A DNA stretch of 64,000 nt from the NCBI RefSeq assembly GCF_003590095.1, contig NC_039498.1, forward strand, positions 5,642,001-5,706,000. The letters run 5' to 3'. Source of the stretch: Trichoplusia ni (taxonomy: Eukaryota; Arthropoda; Insecta; Lepidoptera; Noctuidae). Numbering within the stretch: position 1 is the first letter of the stretch; each line of letters starts with the position of its first letter. Shown piece by piece: positions 59,501 through 64,000 of this stretch. The position numbers were made by a program, and so were the translations under genes. A model generated the notes under the pieces. That model did no database searches. It had not been told where the DNA came from and saw only the letters and a list, made by a program, of their open reading frames with translations.

Positions 59501-62500
59501 TCTCGTTCCGTGTGGAACTTTACGCAGATCGCTGCATCCTGGTGAACAAAATGGAGGTCTATTTACTCAATATTAACAAAAGTGTGATAGGCGTGTAAGA
59601 CACATGCCATGTCAAAGACTTTTTGAATGTTGTCTTTATTATCTCATATCTCCTGAACCGCTGAACAGCTTTACATAATTGAGGATTAGTCTTTACAGCC
59701 CAAGTGTTCTTAAATAAGTGGCTTTAGAAAAAACATGGCAGCTGGGTGGCGCCATTTAATTTGATAAAAAAGAACTATTTACTATAATATAGAATTGAAA
59801 TTGAAGGGTCGCACAAGGACAAGGCGGATTTATATCTTAAAAATTGCCTTGTGAACGTATTTGGGGGTTGTCTAGAAGTGATATGACCGTAGCTATAGGT
59901 ACGCTCTTCGCAATCAACCAAGAGTAACAAACAACAGTAGTATACTCACAACTCCGACGGAGAAGTAGTTGTTGATGATGTTGTACGGGACGGTGGTGGG
60001 GTGCGGCGCCGAGTCCGACGAGAACAGCTGGGGCTGCTCACACTGTGGGGGGATAAGAAAAAGTGGGTTCTGTTCAATGGAATGCTTCGGAGTCTTCTGG
60101 TAGAAGTATTATAATTATTAATGATAATAGGGAGGGAGGAAAAGTAGTTAGGTATCATTCAATAGACTGCTTCAAAGAAGTAACATTATTCCACAACTTT
60201 CACACAACGCCATCTAGTCTCAAACTAAGCAAAGCTTGTATTGTGTGTACTAGACAACTGATTGACATTCTTATAGATTCTGAATACATGCATAATATTG
60301 ATAAATTACTTCCAGACATACAACAAAATGATCTTTCTCTTTGCACGATTAATTGTCGTGCGTGGGAATCGAACCCAAGACCTCTGGTATAGCAGTCCGG
60401 GGCACTTACCACTACACCAACAGCCCAGCCAAAACTCTAATTATAAGTGTTAGTTTTACCACCTAAGAATGAAAGTATTCAGTTTTGATAATTCTACATG
60501 CATCACATCCTTGTGGAAGAACAGTCTTACTCTTAAAAATAATTGATCTTACATCAGCGGTAGAGTTCTCGACGTGTATGTGCCACCGGTCCATCATGAC
60601 GGTGCTGGCGCGAGCTATCTTATCCAGGATCTTGTGGATGGACTCGCCTTCATATCTGTGAAGTAATCAAAATAATATAATATTCCACAACTTTCACACA
60701 ACACGAGCTAGCCTCGAATTAAGCACAGCTGGTATTATGATTACTAGACAATTGAGAGACAAACTTAATTATGGCTTACTAGCTTTATTTGATGTCGATT
60801 GAATGCTTTTGTTGAAAATATTCTACTTAATTAGTGAGCACTCGACAAACTCAGTTAAAAGTCGACAAAAAAGAAATATGGAATCATCATCATCGTCCTA
60901 GCCTTTTCCCAAATATATTGGGGTCGGCTTCCAGTCTAACCCGATTCAGCTAAGTACCAGTGTTTTACAAGGAGCGACTGCCTTTCTGACCTCCTCAACC
61001 TTCAACGCGATATCCTGAACAATTTTGGTCACGCCTATTCATATTGCTATCAGCCGCGTACGGCATCGTAATAGCCGAGGAACTTCTTATGACATTGATG
61101 GTCAGAAACTGGAGCTTGTATTTCAGAAACTTGAAGAAATATGAAGGGACAATAATATTCATAGCAAAACTTAGTTAGTATAAGAAACATAAAGTGACAA
61201 TGAAGTCTTCAATTTTTCGGAGTTTTTGTGTATTGACTTACCCTCCTCCCCACCGCAGACATCGCGCCAAGTCGTTGCCTGTCCCCAGTGGTATCACTCC
61301 CACAGCCGGTTGTGTTTCCATCTGCACTTTATCTGAAATCCAAATTACATGCTGAAGTTATTATTGATGCATACTAATATTATAAATGCGACATTAATTG
61401 GGCTTCGGAAATGGACGGGAATAGAGAAAGTTGACAATTTGTTCCCACGTTTTTTATACACTCACTTTCTTGTTTGTTTGTCGTTTCGGTTGGATTTTTG
61501 AAACTCAATTTTGAGGTATTTCCCGATAAGCTGGCATCCTGTGATTTTCAGGGTAGCTTCAAACCGCTTCGATGACAGTGCAATTTACAACTATAAAATG
61601 ATTTGAGCAATACTATTGCTATAATTTCAATGGACTTTAAAAAACGTGGGCTTTTAGTATTTTTGAATCTTTTCATTATTTATACACTTTAGCCTTTTTG
61701 TATGAAATCTAGGTAATCTACTTAATTAATTTGTTTTTCCTTATGGTGTACCATAAAGAGTATTCTATCTATGTATCTATCTAGGTCACGAAACCAACTT
61801 GCACTTTTTTTTACTATTATTTTAGACTAGCTTTGTTACCCATAGTCTCCAGCACCCAGCCGACTGTTCCGTCTCCCCCGCAGCAGATCACGCGGTAGTT
61901 CTTTACGTCTTTGAACATCTGGAGACCTGGAAAGGATAAAATTGTACATGAATACATGGAAGAGTGAGTACACTTAGAATATTTAGTGTTTCTTTTTAAT
62001 GCTCCTGCTGCACTAATTATTAACCAACAGTCACAACCGCTCGCCTACGCGGAGAACGAACCCACGCCACGTCGCGCATATCGGCTATTCATGCATAGAT
62101 TTTTTTTAAATGGCTCTCGCAATCAGGAATTCAAACCATGTCGCGGGGGGTTACAAAACATTCGTTTTACATGCACAAAGACACCCAGACTCAGGACAAG
62201 CATTAATGGATCACATGAATGCTTTTCAACGGGATCGAACCCGCGATACGTCGCGCTTACTGGCTTGGCTTGTTGACCTCAACTACTCTGCTATCCATGC
62301 ATACATCTTTATCAACCTTGCCTTCCTGATAACCATTTCTTTCAACCCCAAAAATCAACCACATCTTAATACACCAACCTTGCGTCGGTCCTCCCTTGGC
62401 TATGTCATGTACTTGTCTTGGATTCAAGATGTACTGCAGCTTCCTCAACACCCTGGACCCCTGCCGGCCTCCAGACTTCGGGTTGATGAAGACGAGCAGC

Positions 62501-64000
62501 GGGCATGAGCCATCGGGAGGAGTGATCTGGAAGGAGATGGGGGGAGCCCGAGGTTCTCGCTTCTCTTTCTCCTCTTTTCTCTCTTCGGAGGTCGCTGCTA
62601 TTGATATTGGGAGGGATATTGAGGTGGGGAGGGATTGCTGAAAGAAAGTATTATTTGTTAGATGAATGCATTTATCAAGAAGATTTGAACAATCTAGGTT
62701 ACGATATGACTTGTATGTATTTGCCTCTGTTAATGTGTTTTTAACAATCTTTGTTTACAGTTTGTATTAAGATGAATATGTTAATGTACTCATAAGTTTT
62801 AGTTTTTCTCTTTGACTTTAGTGGCAATGTTTTGAGCATTCTGTCATGTAAATGGAGATCAAGTATTAAATATATTTTGTTTTAAGGAATTTATCTCCTA
62901 TTCAAAACGGAGAACTGATACCCGGTCGAAGTAAGCACAGCCCTTCGATTTTCGCAGGGTTTAGGCAGTCTCCGAGGATTTCCAAAGTTTTCCCAAAAAG
63001 GTATTTCAATCTATACCTGGTTATGATGTGAAAGGTGTTTTACCTGGTCGTGATGAGGACGATGCGGCAACGAGCGTTGTCGGTCGAGCACCAGTGGGCG
63101 GATGGCGGGCGGCGGCAAGATGTGACGCGCGTGACGACCGAGCGAGCAGGATCCACCTGCACTGCCCACGCAGCGGTTGTGGAGCTGGACAAGAACATAC
63201 ATGTTAAATGTTATACAAACAGCCTTAGTATCTAAATGAAAAGGAAGGAGGCAAAAAGAGGGAGGCTCTTTGGATAAGGGGCTTCTAGATTTTTACTGAC
63301 TAAAGCCCACAAAAGTTCCTTTTAGACAATCCCGTGGGCTGGGCAGATATGAGCCTTTATGAGCTCCGCTAAGCTTGCTGACATCTCTTTAAGGTAAGCG
63401 TGGAAACCAAACGCGCCGTCCGTCACATACCTGGTCTTGATACTCATCACTCATCAAATTTGGGAGGGGAATCCAGTAATAGGTTAGAACGCTGGTCCAC
63501 CTGCCAGCCGGGAAGGAGTTATGAGGATATCCAACACATTTGCTTGAAGATTTCTACCATTAACTTGAAGATTTAAGTTGATCGTGCTCGCTGCCCGAAT
63601 ATTTATGCACCGGATTCTGGAAAGATGTTATGGAAATATCTATATGATAGTATGGTTAACACAACTCACAGTGATGTGACACCATCGGCAGTGCAGTCCA
63701 GTGATACCATTGTAGCCCTTGATCTTTTTCCGACACCGAGCACATTTGCCGTGACAGTTGCCTGAAATTAAAATTAGCAATTATTTATTTAATTTGATAC
63801 TTCCTTTCAAATTATCAATCAAATCAAGTTATAATCATTTATTTGCGAAAATGGGTAAAAAAGATCATTTTATACTGGTAAGTATCATCATGGTCCATAG
63901 ATTCAATAAAAAGCAGTTTGTAATATTTAAATAAGAAAGAAAAAGAACGTATTATAAAAAAAACCTTGGTTTTGTTCTCTTACCCTCAACCCAGTGATGC
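56507..64000 (-). CDS. Dgk: Diacylglycerol kinase, type I (alpha/beta/gamma-like), 3' thirteen exons
   Basis: Minus-strand exons: 64000-63984 (partial), 63761-63670, 63184-63044, 62637-62379, 61926-61840, 61332-61242, 60655-60553, 60042-59950, 59538-59383, 58857-58713, 58009-57941, 57554-57442, 56599-56507 (stop TAA). All phases agree; about 486 codons. The kinase turns diacylglycerol plus ATP into phosphatidic acid at membranes. In order: last C1 zinc finger (CARC, then C-x2-C, HNRC, x7, C; ends HILPP), a charged linker, catalytic domain (CPLLVFINPKSGGRQG; GGDGTVGW; PLGTGNDLARCLRWGGG) and accessory domain (NIINNYFSVGVDA; RMKNKLWYFEFATSE; NIPYAHGGSNLWG). RMKNKLWYFEF favours type I. The C terminus is FFKLFTHC. 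EF hands and the first C1 would lie right of the window. Nearly every intron contains a mobile element. Confidence 0.95.
56765..56895 (+). mobile_element. Dispersed repeat, family E
   Basis: 'agcaccttgttttacccacc' to 'ccccagcagcacgctgtc'; in the last DGK intron. Confidence 0.45.
56970..57142 (-). mobile_element. tRNA-derived SINE, family A
   Basis: 'aagacacccagactcaggac', 'gcattcgtggatcacacaaa'; the head side is degraded. Confidence 0.65.
57211..57428. mobile_element. CTGCA-rich fold-back element next to a DGK splice donor
   Basis: Left 'aaggctcagggtctaaacag' and right 'ctgtctgtgtagagcctt' are inverted. Inside, 'aactgcaaatttgcag' and 'gaatgcagtt' recur in both orientations. The right end is about 13-16 bp from the GT (57441-57440) of the donor after the exon 57554-57442. 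Flanking TA or TAA repeats leave the superfamily open. Confidence 0.65.
57660..57795 (-). mobile_element. tRNA-derived SINE, family A, partial
   Basis: 'cttgtgtcgctggggtttca', 'gttctactcggggatcgaac'. Followed by a family P fragment at 57805-57870. Confidence 0.6.
58137..58190. mobile_element. Fold-back family fragment F5
   Basis: 'ctgataaatacgcgtgagta', 'aaccgttgcttcattaaata': single arm. Confidence 0.55.
58277..58635. mobile_element. TIR MITE family M containing nested family R and family P insertions
   Basis: Outer ends 'ggctccgattctgctt' and 'cattcattcatcagcc...agcggggcc'. Inside, family R starts near 58344 ('gttggatttgtgcaactcaa') and runs to about 58510. The family P insertion lies at 58517-58566. 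Confidence 0.65.
58517..58566 (-). mobile_element. 50-bp truncated retroposon (family P) with 16-bp target duplication
   Basis: Flanked by identical TATTTCGATTTTTTTA at 58501-58516 and 58567-58582. The insert is one end of family P ('cctagccttttcccaagcat', 'ctggggtcggcttcca'). A long duplication and extreme truncation fit target-primed reverse transcription. Confidence 0.8.
60186..60428 (-). mobile_element. tRNA-derived SINE, family C, full-length, in a DGK intron
   Basis: Minus strand: head 'gggctgttggtgtagtggta' (A box), B box 'cttgggttcgattcccac', body to 'ctagatggcgttgtgtgaaa' and 'gttgtggaataatg'. The acceptor-stem halves do not pair, so it is not a tRNA gene. A 3' fragment of the same family is at 60680-60765 in the next intron. 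Confidence 0.75.
60680..60765 (-). mobile_element. SINE family C 3' fragment
   Basis: 'attccacaactttcacacaa' and 'tactagacaattgagag' match 60186-60260. Confidence 0.6.
60888..61010 (-). mobile_element. Retroposon family P, partial
   Basis: 'cctagccttttcccaaatat', 'gtaccagtgttttacaagga', 'gacctcctcaacctt' as written on plus. Confidence 0.6.
61440..61655 (+). mobile_element. Unclassified repeat family R, copy 6
   Basis: 'ttttttatacactcactttc', 'cccgataagctggcatcctg', 'gacagtgcaatttacaacta'. Confidence 0.6.
62108..62303 (-). mobile_element. tRNA-derived SINE, family A, full-length inverted
   Basis: 'ctctcgcaatcaggaattca', 'caaagacacccagactcagg', 'gggatcgaacccgcgatacg', 'ctctgctatccatgca'. Confidence 0.8.

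Noticed and set aside
60352..60428. tRNA-like sequence with good A and B boxes (minus)
   Set aside because: The acceptor-stem halves do not pair and a SINE body follows; it is the head of SINE family C. The same reasoning rejects heads at 6960, 13293, 16312, 17930, 18871, 42594, 44651 and 62230.

Overview
The window is an AT-rich animal nuclear sequence with small spliced genes in large, repeat-filled non-coding DNA. It is almost certainly from a moth or butterfly. It holds a two-repeat CPCFC cuticle protein, dozens of tRNA-headed SINE copies, and many Helitron fragments ending in the lepidopteran 'gcgggcaacagctag' terminus. The species cannot be named from sequence alone. No rRNA gene, credible functional tRNA gene, CRISPR array, operon or virus was seen.

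Layout: (1) 1037-1169, minus: first coding exon of an unrecognised gene running off the left edge, with two CCAAT boxes upstream. (2) 5123-5596, minus: an internal-looking exon with an eh1-like FSIESIVG motif; its partner exons were not found. (3) 10587-19459, plus: a complete seven-exon glucose-6-phosphatase gene (370 residues) with two of its catalytic-signature residues replaced. (4) 22934-24111, minus: an unrecognised basic protein in two overlapping frames. (5) 25839-27400, plus: a three-exon gene for an unrecognised 145-residue protein. (6) 31149-35512, minus: a complete three-exon CPCFC cuticular protein gene with TATA box, initiator and poly(A) signal. (7) 56507-64000, minus: the 3' thirteen exons of a type I (alpha/beta/gamma-like) diacylglycerol kinase, from the last C1 zinc finger to the stop codon; the 5' part lies beyond the right edge. 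About 35.6-56.5 kb is a gene desert.

The rest is a layered repeat landscape: tRNA-derived SINEs of at least three kinds, non-autonomous Helitrons, a 1.58-kb hAT-type element with a perfect 8-bp target duplication, a PIF/Harbinger-type MITE with a TTA duplication, long fold-back elements, a TIR MITE family, an unclassified six-copy repeat, and a truncated 50-bp retroposon between 16-bp direct repeats. Nearly every diacylglycerol kinase and glucose-6-phosphatase intron contains one or more of them.

The genes do not form a pathway. Glucose-6-phosphatase acts in the ER membrane on sugar phosphate, diacylglycerol kinase in lipid signalling, and CPCFC in the cuticle. I found no convincing new multi-gene system. 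The best leads are the altered glucose-6-phosphatase active site, the overlapping-frame gene, the 76-bp tandem repeat with nuclear-receptor-like sites, and the fold-back elements.
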